Origin: Toxorhynchites rutilus septentrionalis
Lineage: Eukaryota; Arthropoda; Insecta; Diptera; Culicidae
NCBI RefSeq assembly: GCF_029784135.1
Contig: NC_073746.1
Span: 94,176,575 to 94,240,574 of the forward strand
Direction: 5' to 3'
Length of the DNA stretch: 64,000 nucleotides
Within the stretch, counting starts at the first letter, position 1. The number at the start of each line of letters is the position of its first letter. The notes beneath the pieces were generated by a model that was given only the letters and a program-made list of their open reading frames with translations, was not told where the DNA came from and ran no database searches. Shown here piece by piece: positions 46,293 through 57,019 of this stretch. A program made the translations under genes and the position numbers.

Positions 46293-47870
46293 TGTAAGCT
46301 GTCGCTAGCGTATAGGTATTGCAACTCCTCTGAGAAAAATTCTCAGAATCTTTCTGTGCCCGAAACAACTAAGGTCGCTTATTCTGCTCGTTTTGTGTTT
46401 TATGTTTCCTAGCGAATATTTCACTTGAAGTGCATCTGGCATTGCAACCGAGCCATGGCAAAGCAGGCGAAAAAAGAGAAGAGTGCAAATGATTATAGGT
46501 CGCTTCTAGCCATCGGTGTTTGGCTTTGTGTGTGTTGCTTGTTTTCGTTGCGCGAAACATAGAACTTGATCATTTCCTGTACATATGAATAGCACACCTT
46601 CAACACTTTTAGTTGCCATTCGTATTTGCTCTCGTGGGCGGCTCTGTTCTGATGCAACAAGCTCCTACCTTTGTTGACGGATTTGATCTAGAGTCGAGAA
46701 ACGATTTTTCATAAACGGTCATTCTCGCGATGTTTCATTTTTATCCCTACAACTGTGTGCATCTGTTAGAGGCGTGTTTTATCCTTGTTGAATGGCGATG
46801 CACGGAAAATGACTCTCGTTAAATACTCAGTGCAATGCGTGCATTGATATAAAGGAATAAATTATAACATATGATCAATTTGTGTATTGTTCTCGCAAAT
46901 GCAAGAAAGAATCGTTACTTCTCGAAATGAAATGACAAAACCACGCATTAAACCTTTTCGGAGTCCCGGAACTTTTTACTAAAGAATATTTATGAAATTT
47001 CGACATATTCGCAAATAATATCCGAAATGATAAACCAACAAATTTAAAAAAAAAAAAGATTGCGTAGTCCTACGTCCTAAGCAATAGTGTCTAAGATACA
47101 ACTCCTCGAATTTTTTCCTGTCAAACATTTTTGTCCAGCGTCATATTAACGAGACAGGTTTTCTGTATAATTTTATTTGCGATAGTTAATGAAATAATTA
47201 AACACGAGTTATTACTTTATCTACAAACCTGAACAAATCCACATATCTTACTGAAACACATAATGAGCTTCAAAAACATGATTGTTTTTTTTTGTTCTGA
47301 TTGTTATGACATGCGGATGAGGTTTGATTCAAAAACTTAATTACTTAATTTGACTTACATTAAATTAACTGTAGCGTTTCGATTGCATAGAAGAGTCGCA
47401 TTATGGATTTTTGGTTCAACTCACGAACTGTGGGTAGAGGGTATCCGGGATATGCCCGAAATATGTTTGGATGTGATCATTTAGGTTCTGGTCAGTAAAC
47501 CTGATCAATGAAACTTTTTGAATTCAGAGTAAGTAGACGTGGGGTGGATATGATACATTTTGTAGCGCTTCAGGTACCAGGTGCATATATTCCAGAAACA
47601 ATCTCGTTCGTATCTCCTGAACCCTACACCAACCCAAAATCTGTTGCTGAGATACACACCGTCCAATTTTTTGTCACATGCGGAACTTGGAAACATAAAG
47701 TAAAAATATTTTTTGCAATTCTGGTTTCAAAAAGCAATGTTTATCTAACGACACAATATTATTAAATTTTCATTTCTGAGACTTGGGAATTTCCTGAAAT
47801 CATGCGGGAAAAGTTAGGGGAAATGCGGGACTTCAAAAATTGAAATTGAGTGGCCATCCTGCCTATATCT
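46293..47870. other. No gene recognised
   Basis: AT-rich unique-looking sequence. Half of the GACGTAGTCCTACGTC palindrome (GCGTAGTCCTACGTC) occurs at 47062-47076. Confidence 0.45.
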
Positions 47871-47967
47871 TCTATCTATATAAATACAAATGGAAGGCGA
47901 AATGTGTTGCTAAGCGCAAAATCCCCAGAAGGAATGGTCCAATTTGAATTGTCTTTATTTTGTTGTA

Positions 47968-48686
47968 CGAGGGTCACTATTTATATTTCGGGAATAGGAA
48001 CAAAAACAAATAGTTAAGCTGCGAATATATTTTTATTGCTTTTCAGAGTACTCGCCACGATGATCGATACACTTTTGCATGCGCTTAAACCAATTTTCAA
48101 AGCATTTATTCCATTTATTTTTTTGAGCGATTGTCAAATTATGTGGGATCCAACGTGAACATAATTTTCGCACAACTAAGTGTTCATGAAAAATCGCATA
48201 TATGCTGGTGGAACTAATGCTTACGGATGCCTCAATCTCACAATAGGTTACACGACGATCTTGCTTAATCATTTCGTGCACAGCATCGATGTTTTCTGGC
48301 ACTACAGTCGATTTTGGACGACATTCACGAAACTCGTCGGACAGCAAACTACGACCACGATTGAATTCACTATACCAACGATACACAGTGGTTTTTGATG
48401 GAGCTTCATCGCCAAAAGTCAAATTAAGTTGATTGACGCACTCTTGTTGTGATAATCCACGTCGAAAGTCGTAAAAAATCATCGCACGAAAATGTTCACG
48501 ATTCAGTTCCATTTTTTTGCCGAGACCAAACTTTCAACTAAATATAAAATAAACAAATAGCGTCCGTATGACAAAATGTTCTGAGTACGTATATCGTCAA
48601 AAATGTCAAACTTTATGATGGAACCGTCAGATGGACTCACATGACATCAATGTTGCCAATTCCCGAAATATAAATAGTGACCCTCG
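47968..48686 (-). mobile_element. Internally deleted mariner, 719 bp
   Basis: TA target duplications at 47966-47967 and 48687-48688. Including the TA, the ends are identical over 30 bp, starting TACGAGGGTCACTATTTATA. A full mariner is about 1.3 kb, so nearly half the element is missing from the centre. It encodes the 159-codon frame at 48033-48512. Perfect ends indicate a young insertion. Confidence 0.93.
48033..48512 (-). CDS. Truncated mariner transposase: DNA-binding domain fused to C-terminal tail
   Basis: The 159-residue frame starts at ATG 48512. Residues 1-130 carry the mariner N-terminus: HTH 1 (FYDFRRGLSQQECVNQLNL), FGDEAPSKTTVYRWYSEFNRG, GRPKS-like linker (ECRPKST), HTH 2 (VTYCEIEASVSISSTSIYAI) and the WIPHNLT linker. 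At about residue 131 (LTIAQK) the sequence jumps in frame to the extreme C-terminus, NKCFENWFKRMQKCID..GEY. The whole catalytic core (DGDES and SPDLAP-type motifs of mariners) is absent. It could bind mariner ends without cutting; a repressor role is inference. No stops or frameshifts, unlike most TE frames nearby. Confidence 0.9.
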   Translation of the reverse strand: MELNREHFRAMIFYDFRRGLSQQECVNQLNLTFGDEAPSKTTVYRWYSEFNRGRSLLSDEFRECRPKSTVVPENIDAVHEMIKQDRRVTYCEIEASVSISSTSIYAIFHEHLVVRKLCSRWIPHNLTIAQKNKWNKCFENWFKRMQKCIDHRGEYSEKQ

Positions 48687-49489
48687 TATTCGCCTTAGTC
48701 CGTAAATGAATGTTACGGTGAGAAAAAGTTTTGTAATTTTTGAAAAGCTTTGAGAGAAAATTCGAAAAATTAATCCATATCGCAATATTGCATTCTGTAA
48801 TCCGTTCGGCTCAAATCCAATTGGGTTGGGCAAATGGTGCAAGCTTGTAACACAATTCCACATATACTAGATAGAGATTCCTGTTTCATTTCTGTGAAGG
48901 GAAAATAGTAATGAAATATCGGGTGAAATAAGCACGCTTTTAAAACAAAAATTATAAATGAAAATAGACCCTGACATGTTTTCTGTGTTGCAGAGTAACA
49001 CATTCTCTGCAAAAAGGTAATATGATAGAGGTTATTTTCCTCAACGAGTCAGCAGTTGAAACATATTGATTTTCTTATTTTTTTTGTTAATTTCATGACA
49101 AAAATGTATGATTTTTCACTTTTAAGATATCAAACATGTCAGTTACATTAATGAAATACATTGAATTAAGAAAAGTAACTGTTTGCTTGTTATTATTTTT
49201 TCGTCGGCGGTCATCGTCTTGGCGCTCCATTCCTCGGTATGTCAAACACAACTATGAACACATAAATCACGAACATTCATATTTGTTTATCGAATGACGA
49301 TGCGCATTTTTGGCAGCATAAACATTAAATACACTTCCGTTCAAATCGTTTCATTCGTTATATTCTATCGATCACATCGTTAAACATTTAAACGCTCTAT
49401 CAATATATTGATTATTTTTATTTAACAAACAACATATCCACTAGCAATGATTTATATGGCAGAACTACGTTTGCCAGGCCAGCTAGCAA

Positions 49490-51592
49490 ATTAATATAAA
49501 ACGTTGAAAAACACGTTGTGACAGAAGCATAAACACCCAATATGTCAATACTTCGTGATAGGAATTTGAACACTTTTTTTGCTCGTGATTCTTTCTTTGT
49601 TGTCTATACGCTGCGTCACGGTTGGGAAAATACTGCCCTGCTCTTCGCTGCTAGGCTGCTATGCTGACTGGCTGGAGAACCACAAAAGGAGGAGGTGTGA
49701 AACTTGTGGTGCAATATTACTCGGAAGGCGCTGTTGTGATGGCATCTATACTTGCAACTCAAATTCGTCAAATCCAAAAATTCTTTACCTAGTTGTAATG
49801 AATCAGATGAAAGCTAAACAGAGCCTGATCTGGACTGTGACAAACTTCGTGAAAAGATTTCCAAAAATCATAATCTTCTTCGCGAAGTCTCTTCATCATC
49901 CAAATAATACTTCGTTATAGAGAGCAACGGATCGTTCGCGTTTATTCTCGGTTTTATTTATTCACCCAATAAAATTTTCGAAAAAAATATTTCTTTTTGT
50001 TTTACGTGTTTGAACTATTTAAACTTCCACATCATTATCATGCATGTAATTATCGTGAGGTGAAGAGGCCTGACTCGAGACAATTGATTGTTATAATTTT
50101 TGCCAGTGACTTTTTCTCGATTGATCATTTAAACTTCGAGAATTCGAGCATTGTTTCGGGATTAAGAGTTGGGTGAAAGCGCAGCGTGCATTTTACCCTC
50201 ACTATACGTCTTATCCACACTTCCGCTATATGTATCTGCTCTTATGATTTCCATTTCTTAAATTTTTATTTTCTTAGTTGTGTTCAACTTGACTCTTAGA
50301 CCTACTTCTACTTTTCGAAAATATGGGTGACCGAAGGTACCAACATAAATTCAACAATTTGTCGTTGCCTAAATACTTTTCAGAATTCAATTTTCAGTAC
50401 ATTGCTAGACGAGAGTATTTTTTTCAGTTCAAAACTATGACAGCTACTGTAAAGCTATCATTCCACCCGTTTACGACGAGAGCACTGTTCCCAAACAACT
50501 TCCGTCTAGCCTGCGGCTCCTTGGCGAAAGCCAAGAATCTCTCCGAGCGTGAAACTGTGTAAAAATTCCAATCTTGATCGGAGGTGCGGTGTGAAAATTC
50601 ATTAAAACTTTCTGCTGGGTGGTCCGGAAGCACCCAGCGGCAACGGAAGAAGTGCGACTTGTGCGCGAATGCGTCGTGGTAAACAGTCGGGCAAAGAACT
50701 TGAAACTCGGCACTTAAAAATGAAATGCTGCGAAAACAATTTGCGCTCCATAAAGCGGCATCCTGCTGGAAATGCAAATGGGACAGACGGTGGTGGTGGG
50801 TCCCGAAAATTGGACGCAGGAAAATTTCGCAACGGTGGGATTTGTCCATATTGCTGGTGGGAGTGGAATCGCCATCGGACAAACTAGCATGAACATTTCG
50901 AAGCGATTGCCTGAAATCGGGAGTGCTTCAACATTTTCCAGCATTCCCAATCCGCTTAGCGCTCTAATGGAAACAGTCGTAAAATCGGTTTAAACTGTAA
51001 TTCGAGTGGACATCCATTTCAATATCGCCGGACAGTGCTCATAGCCGCCAGAGCGAGTGCCACCGTTTGAATGGACCAAGCAAAATCTCCGAAACTAATG
51101 CTTCTTTGACCGAACTCTGTGAAAGTTCTCTCTCTCGCGTGGTGGGTACATAAGTACATAAATGCGCACCGGTATCAATTCCGCTTCCGCTGGGATTACT
51201 GTCAAACTATGAAGCTGTTTTTTTTGTTTTGCTTTGTTTATCACCTATTCACCGTACCGAAATCGGCCAGGCTGTCAATGTTGTCAGATCAATCACTGGC
51301 TCGAATGTGGAATGATTGAAATGAAATATCGGAGAAGGAGTGAACGATGGGAGGGATCATGGATTGGGGTGCTTGCATTGAACACAGAGCATTGCGAACG
51401 GTGGGTTATCAATAGGGTTTAATGTTAAATTTAAAATTTTATTGTTTCTACATGAATGTTACTTTACAAATTGATTTCTGTCATAATTGTACACTAGGTC
51501 GTGAATACAATATCCATACAATCGTACCCATATAAGGGAACTACTTGTTTCTGGTATGATTTCGTTCCATTTCCGTTCCTCAAATTCAAGTG
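49490..51592. other. No gene recognised; unique-looking sequence
   Basis: The segment 50430-51100 has higher GC content and several overlapping frames on both strands (up to 152 codons), none with a known domain. No exon with both splice sites and a recognisable protein was found. Confidence 0.45.
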
Positions 51593-51605
51593 TTTGTAAT
51601 ATTTT

Positions 51606-51881
51606 ATTTATTTATTTTTTTATCTTCGCTTATTTTTCGTCGGCCTATTTCCGCCACTTTAGTGCCAATCACCGACATCAGGGAGGCGACTCCACCTGTT
51701 CCTACCTATCAGACTCAACAACTCATGAGCCGGGCCAACTTCTTTTACTTCCGCTCCGAAGGAAGACGTAACCAGAGATTTTTCGCCTCAGAAAATCCTA
51801 ACGACGCCAGCTGGGATTGAACCCAGGCCGATCGGATTGTGAGGCTGTTACGCTAACCATACAACCACTGGCGCCGTCATT
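51606..51881 (-). mobile_element. tRNA-derived SINE, family 2
   Basis: The minus strand starts GGCGCCAGTGGTTGTATGGT (A-box region) with GGTTCAATCCCAGCTGGCG as B-box region, then a unique body. A 13-bp duplication, TTTGTAATATTTT, is at 51593-51605 and 51882-51894. Unrelated in body to families 1, 3 and 4. Confidence 0.9.
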
Positions 51882-51894
51882 TTTGTAATATTTT

Positions 51895-52917
51895 GATATA
51901 TTTTATTTTTATTTCAGTTCTATTATCAATATATTGAAAAACATCCGCGCGCTTGTAGGAATTTTGTCCACTGTATAATGAATTTCACTTGAATTTGAAG
52001 GGCGAATTTTATGTTGTATTTCTGGATTTAGCTGAAAACTGAAAAACACCAACTTTCGGTTGTTTTCGGATGGTTTTCCAGTTTATTCAATTATTAAAAT
52101 TAGTTTTCTGAAAGCATTTTATTCCAAATTATACAGGTATACAGGGTATACAGGGTAACAAAAAACGTAGCTTATATTACTTTATTGTGTAGCTGTTTTG
52201 GTAAGGTTAATGAATAAATTCAATTAGAAGACTAAGCTAACCTTTCTCACGATATTTCCCTTCGTACTGTTGGTTGAAGATGGTTAATTTAGAATCCGGA
52301 ATCACAAAACCAGCTGTATTTCGGGATTGGTTTAAAGTAAAAAACATGTTTTAGTATAACAATACAGATAATTGATTGTTCTTTCAAAAAAAAAAATTCT
52401 AAAAATTATTCCTTTAAAGTTTGACAATATGTACGTTATATCGAGACAAAATGTATGTTATATCGAGTGACGTTATATCGAGGGTACTTTATAACGAGGG
52501 TACGTTATATCGAAGTTTCCCTGTACAATGAAAGAGAGCCGTATTTTATCACACATTTCACATTGTTTCATAATTCCTAAAAAAATATTTTTTTGTTTCA
52601 TAATGCCCAACATGAAATATTTTGTTCAAATTAAAATGCTTTTCTTGGCCTATAAAATCAATCATTTTTGAGATAAATAAGTTAGCGGATATAGAATGGT
52701 GATGCAAATCTTCGGAAATTACTACAACACTTAAATGATTGAGCTTTCCTTTTTGCTTGAAGAAAAAATCACAATTCGCATTCCAGTGATGACTTTGAAC
52801 TTCAACCTGTAGTACAATAGTTTGATTTTCTGAAAAATCCCATATAGTTCCTTCCCGCAAGTTATTTTTTTATATTTTTCAAAAATGTAGACTGTTCTCT
52901 TTTAATGAAATCACGTG
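51895..52917. other. No gene; TE end-like cluster
   Basis: At 52430-52520, the word GTTATATCGA recurs with ACGTTATATCGAG variants, resembling worn ends of pogo/Tigger-like elements. No complete element could be bounded. Confidence 0.4.
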
Positions 52918-52920
52918 GTA

Positions 52921-54074
52921 CCGTAAACCAGGGGCAAATTGATCAGGAAAATTCAAAAATATTCTCGAAATATTTTGTTTAATCTATACCCAATTATTTT
53001 TAAAACCCGTACTGGTGCAAAATCACAAAACGTTTTGAAATGTTTAGTTGAAAAAAATTACGTTAGCTTGGAAAATTTTTAGCGAAAAATATGCAAACAT
53101 ACCTTTGGGGTGAAATCGATCAATTTATTTTTTCATAATTTTCTTGCGTAATATGCACGAAAATGTATAGAAATTCATTGATTTTTTTACCTATGATAAT
53201 GTGAATCATAGGGTTTGAGGATCTGATTTAATGCTCCTGAAGGCGTAGTCGTGCCTTTCTCATATCTCGAAGTTTGAGCTGTAGGTCATTCGGAGACCTC
53301 CGAGTTGTCCTAATGTGACCAAAAACCTTTGAAATGGTTACCAATGAGCTAGTTTTGACAAACCATGAAGTTCGATATGTCGTATGATGGAATTTGGCTC
53401 TGGTCATAAAGTGGTCACTTCCCTCGGAAAACTAATCCTGAACATATTCGAGTTACCTCAATGAGGTCATATAGGCTTTAATTCTTCACGAATAAGCTAT
53501 TCTGAAAATAATGAAGTTTGATTCTCCAAAAGTTTGTGTTGTTTTGGGTTCTGGAATATATTGCCCGCGAACTTGTTCCAGCCATATCTCCGGAATCCGT
53601 GGATCGATTCCGGTAAAATTTCAAGGGGTTTTCAAATGAAACAAAATGAAGTTTCAAATGAAAATTGTCGCATGAAATTCGGTTCAGCCATTTCCGAGAA
53701 AACTCAGCCGCAATATTGGATGTCTGGTTAGGAAGGTGCTTTTTGTAAAATTGATTTCAACTCGTAAGGAATCAGCTTAGTGTGAATTAATATGTCTAGC
53801 GTCTATTAATATCGTTTTAATGTGTTGAAAATATGTTTCTTCACAATGCTTGAAAATAGAAACGAAAATGCTGTTCAGAAAAGATAAAATTTTATGCAAT
53901 TTGATTAGTGTTTTGATGAGAACTACTGACAAAAAGAACCTACACATGATTATTGATCACGTCATGTAAAAACAAATTAATTTAATTGAATAACACCTTC
54001 AAAAGTTTCAATTTGTTTCCATTAGTACGTGTGATCGATTTCACCCCAGTGATCAATTTGCCCCCGGATGACGG
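52921..54074. mobile_element. TA-flanked DNA element, family A, uninterrupted copy
   Basis: 1154 bp between TA dinucleotides. Left end CCGTAAACCAGGGGCAAAT and right end (reverse complement) CCGTCATCCGGGGGCAAAT are imperfect inverted repeats that share GGGGCAAATTGATCA at their inner end. It aligns in order with 17088-20634 and lacks both insertions found there. No transposase; a non-autonomous TA-specific element, probably Tc1/mariner-related (inference). Confidence 0.83.
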
Positions 54075-54077
54075 TAT

Positions 54078-54719
54078 CAATTTTTATAACATTTTAATGG
54101 AATAGGAAACAATCTCCTCCTTCTGTTCTGGGAACGTCTCTACATCGTATCTGTCAATTGTAACCCATTGTTTTTCATCAACAATTTTTTTTCCATCAAT
54201 TTCTTCTTATAACGTTTTTTCTAAGAAAAATGTATCAATGCAATTTTCACATCGGCGTAAAATAGATTGTTGGTGAAATTGATGAATTTTTACAGGTCAA
54301 ACAATCTGTAAACTGTTTTAATTTATCAGATAAGTCATTTTTTAAGCCGTGGGTTATAAATGAATGTGGGTCATTAATGGTGATCGCAAATTTTAAATTT
54401 TTGATTAAGCGGTTTTTTTCCGTAAATCCTAGCTCCACTAATTTGACAATATAGCTTTCCGTGAGATTTTAGCAATTTTTTGAACACTGTTTCGATAATC
54501 ATATATTTAATATTGCTCGGAGTGGAATACTTATATAACCCCAAATTTTCACACTCTTATCTCAATCCTCAATTTTTCGAACGGCGATTTTAGTATTTTT
54601 GTATAAAAAATATCCAAATATTTTAACCGTTGTTCTTTTTTCAGATAGAACGAATTTATTTATGTTTTCGAAATGGGGCCATATGTGCAAGTAATCTCAA
54701 TTCGTCTTAAGTCAGGCGC
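54078..54719. other. No gene recognised
   Basis: AT-rich sequence between a MITE and a Helitron relic. Nothing identifiable. Confidence 0.4.
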
Positions 54720-55023
54720 ATCACCGGTGAGCTGGAAGCCTTATTGAATGAGTGCAATGAATTACTAAAACTCTTCGAATCACATATGCTCGGATTACAA
54801 AATGACAATCACGCTTTTGTCATCGATCCAGATAAAACACCAGCTGAAGAGCACGTGTTTAGATCCAATGCGCATGTTGTTGAAGACGTTGCTGTAATCA
54901 CTGTTGGTGACTGCACAACGACGCGAGAAATTGTGATTCGAAGCAGAAAAAATAATCTGGAATTCATTGTCGACACACTTCGTTCAAAAAACGCTCTTCT
55001 TCAATCGCTCAAACGTTTCTAGC
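54720..55023 (+). pseudogene. Helitron Rep/helicase relic, upstream part
   Basis: Resembles the region just before the Helitron_like_N domain: LNECNELLKLFESHM, then VIDPDKTPAEEH, RSNAHVVEDVAVITVGD and TREIVIRSR, comparable to the conserved DKTPxGEHxxRFNAP..DEVAvvivGe..RDIV. The frame ends at 55023, where sequence related to the family 1 SINE (minus strand) begins. The Rep nickase and helicase motifs are not present. Confidence 0.72.
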
Positions 55024-55370
55024 GTTCGCCTAGAAACATAATATTACTTGCGTCATTTTCAGATTGTTGAGATTTCTATGTCAAGCATCACGTCTTGAAA
55101 GTACTAATGTAATGTTGTTCGGTCGTGTGAGATGTACCTTGTAGCCAGATCGAATTAAGATAACTCCCTTCGGACCCGAGGGAAACAACCAAATGTGGCG
55201 GTGTGGGATTTGTTGGCTCGGTTATACCTTGACAACATGTCCCAAATCTATCTTTTCCTCAAAAATATCGTTCTCCGTGTTTAATCATTAGTATTGTCCG
55301 AATCTCCTTGTGTCCCTTCCTCTCCATGTTAAAAAATTGTCACCCTACTAACCTCGAGTCGTCCGCGAGT
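55024..55370 (-). repeat. SINE-like insertion inside the Helitron relic
   Basis: Minus-strand sequence shares ATAGAAATCTCAA..AATGACGCAAGTAATA with the body of SINE family 1, but the (GAA)n tail and tRNA head are not recognisable and the rest is different. It may be a related SINE or the 3' part of its partner LINE. It separates the two Helitron coding parts. Confidence 0.5.
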
Positions 55371-55372
55371 AA

Positions 55373-55654
55373 TTGGTTCTCCAGCTGTATCATATGATGA
55401 TACGACGCGGCCAGGACAACGTCATTCTACGATGTTGTGAGCAGTGCCAGCAATTCATGGTTAACATGTACGGGAAGATAAAAAGTGAACGATTGCGATT
55501 CCTGCGACACAATAAACAGGAGCGGCGTGAGGAAGGATACATTCACTTGCGAGACGCTATCATGAGCAACACCGACACAGTTTTTACTATTGCCAGGTCA
55601 AAATACAATACATTGTCAAGACATTACAGCGCATATGTTCAGACGACAACATAG
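55373..55654 (+). pseudogene. Helitron Rep/helicase relic, Helitron_like_N part
   Basis: The frame contains YHMMIRRGQDN, CEQCQQFMVNMYGKIKSERL and EEGYIHLRDAIM, which correspond to the Helitron_like_N domain (..LFQQFIVDMYAKIESERL..YIHLRDAV). It is open for 93 codons, then stops before the HUH Rep motifs. The start is not a genuine initiation site. Together with 54720-55023 it represents one Helitron protein disrupted by an insertion and truncated. Confidence 0.82.
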
Positions 55655-55963
55655 ACGACGTGAAAATGAAACAGAAAATGGCAGTGGATATTTAGTTGAA
55701 ATAAACACGTTTTGACATTGGAATACGTCTTTCATTTCTATACTGGGGTGTAAGTTCGAAGTTTCGAAAACGAAGGCGTTACGCCGGAGAACGAGATTTT
55801 GAGCATTAATAGCTCCTAAATAACTGAACGAAATGGCATGATAAACACTTCATTCGAAAGATAAAATGTCTACGCGTTATATGCTTGTTACTTCTTGATC
55901 CAAAAATTTGTTTCAATAGCCCTAAAATTGCTTTGAAAATAGGCTAGTGAAATCACCATTCGG

Positions 55964-55998
55964 TATATAAGCGAGCGCCGCTCGGAAATCCACTCAGT
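55964..55998 (+). promoter_or_regulatory. Core-promoter-like TATA box and initiator
   Basis: TATATAA at 55964-55970 and TCAGT at 55994-55998 place a candidate start 32 bp from the TATA box, the insect TATA/Inr spacing. Functional use is not shown by sequence alone. Confidence 0.5.
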
Positions 55999-56059
55999 TA
56001 TAATTGAACAGCGATTGGAGCATGTTGTCGCTGTTGTGGTGAAGCTAACTTCGTTCATC

Positions 56060-56191
56060 ATGGAAGCACTTTTGAACGGTGTCACCAAGAGCTTGTTTGT
56101 GCACCTTAGGCCAGAAGGGAATCAGGAGGAGAGTGATGCCACTGAAAAGGCGATCAAGAAAGTACCAGCATCGAAAATTGGTTCCGCTTGA
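56060..56191 (+). other. Short frame downstream of the MITE promoter
   Basis: ATG at 56060, 64 bp after the initiator-like site, opens a 43-codon frame (MEALLNGVTKSLFVHLRPEG.. ending SKIGSA) with a stop at 56189. It is lysine- and glutamate-rich near the end. I do not recognise it. It may be a captured piece of a host gene or chance. Confidence 0.3.
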
Positions 56192-57019
56192 GGCATCGGA
56201 GCAGCCGTCATACACACATTTTTGTTTGTTGGTTATCGAAAAGAATCCGGAAAGATGTGATCGTTGCTGAAAAATAATCTACCAGTTCCCCTTGGCATTG
56301 AAATTACATTCAAGCGAATGAGTTTATTTTATGGTTTTCTATACATATAGTACAGTGACCAAATACATTTTTTTGGGAAGGTCTTTCCGTTTTGTGGTTA
56401 TCGAGATAGCATTAACAACTGGCGGACATCGGGCATCGAGAAAAATCCACAAAGATGTTATCGTTGCTGAAAAATAATCTGCCAACAATTACATTCAAGC
56501 GAAAGAGTTAATTTTAATGTTTTTATTCATATAATACTGCGATCAATTGCATTTCATTTTGTGATTTTTCAATCAAGTGCAATTAACAGGAAAGTTTCTG
56601 AAGATTATTCTTCCCCATCAGTAGAATATTTTTGTATCCAATATTATATGCATAAAACATTGTGCCTCCAACGCAACGCTCTCATTTTCCCCCGAAATGC
56701 CCCAAATCTTCATTTATTCATTCATTCAGAGTGGATTAGGATTGAACTTCAAACAAATGATCACTAAATCAACGATTGTCATACGTCAACCTTGCAGTTA
56801 TACCACAGTTATAACCCGCTTCCTGTTTTTTATGACCAAAACGAATAATTTGCAACAACGGTTTGCACATTTTATCTTTCGAATGTGTTTATCATACCAT
56901 TTTGTTCAGTTGTTTAGGAGTTATTAACGCTCAAAATCTCGGTCTCCGGCGTAACGCTTTCGTTTTCGAAACATTGACTTTACACCCCGGTATAGAAATG
57001 AAAGACGTAGTCCTACGTC

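Larger units (their letters stand above)
47875..49486 (+). mobile_element. Helitron-like non-autonomous element, interrupted
   Basis: Starts A/TCTATATAAATACAAATGG and ends GTTTGCCAGGCCAGCTAG, close to the Helitron-like ends at 35321 and 31711. A short GGCA..TGCC pair precedes the 3' end. No Rep/helicase is encoded. The base after CTAG is C rather than T, so the exact end is uncertain. A mariner derivative at 47968-48686 sits inside. Confidence 0.55.
55724..57019. mobile_element. MITE-like element with long terminal inverted repeats
   Basis: Arms of about 145 bp: left 55725-55870 starts ACGTCTTTCATTTCTATAC and the right arm 56862-57006 is its reverse complement, sharing AACGAARGCGTTACGCCGGAG and TTCGAAAGATAAAATGT. 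The right end reads GACGTAGTCCTACGTC (57004-57019). Inside, a segment at 56230-56340 is partly repeated at 56400-56530 (GATGTKATCGTTGCTGAAAA, ATTACATTCAAGCGAA). Confidence 0.75.

Noticed and set aside
50424..50882. 152-codon minus-strand frame as a gene
   Set aside because: Several overlapping frames on both strands of a GC-richer patch, with no known motif; treated as chance.
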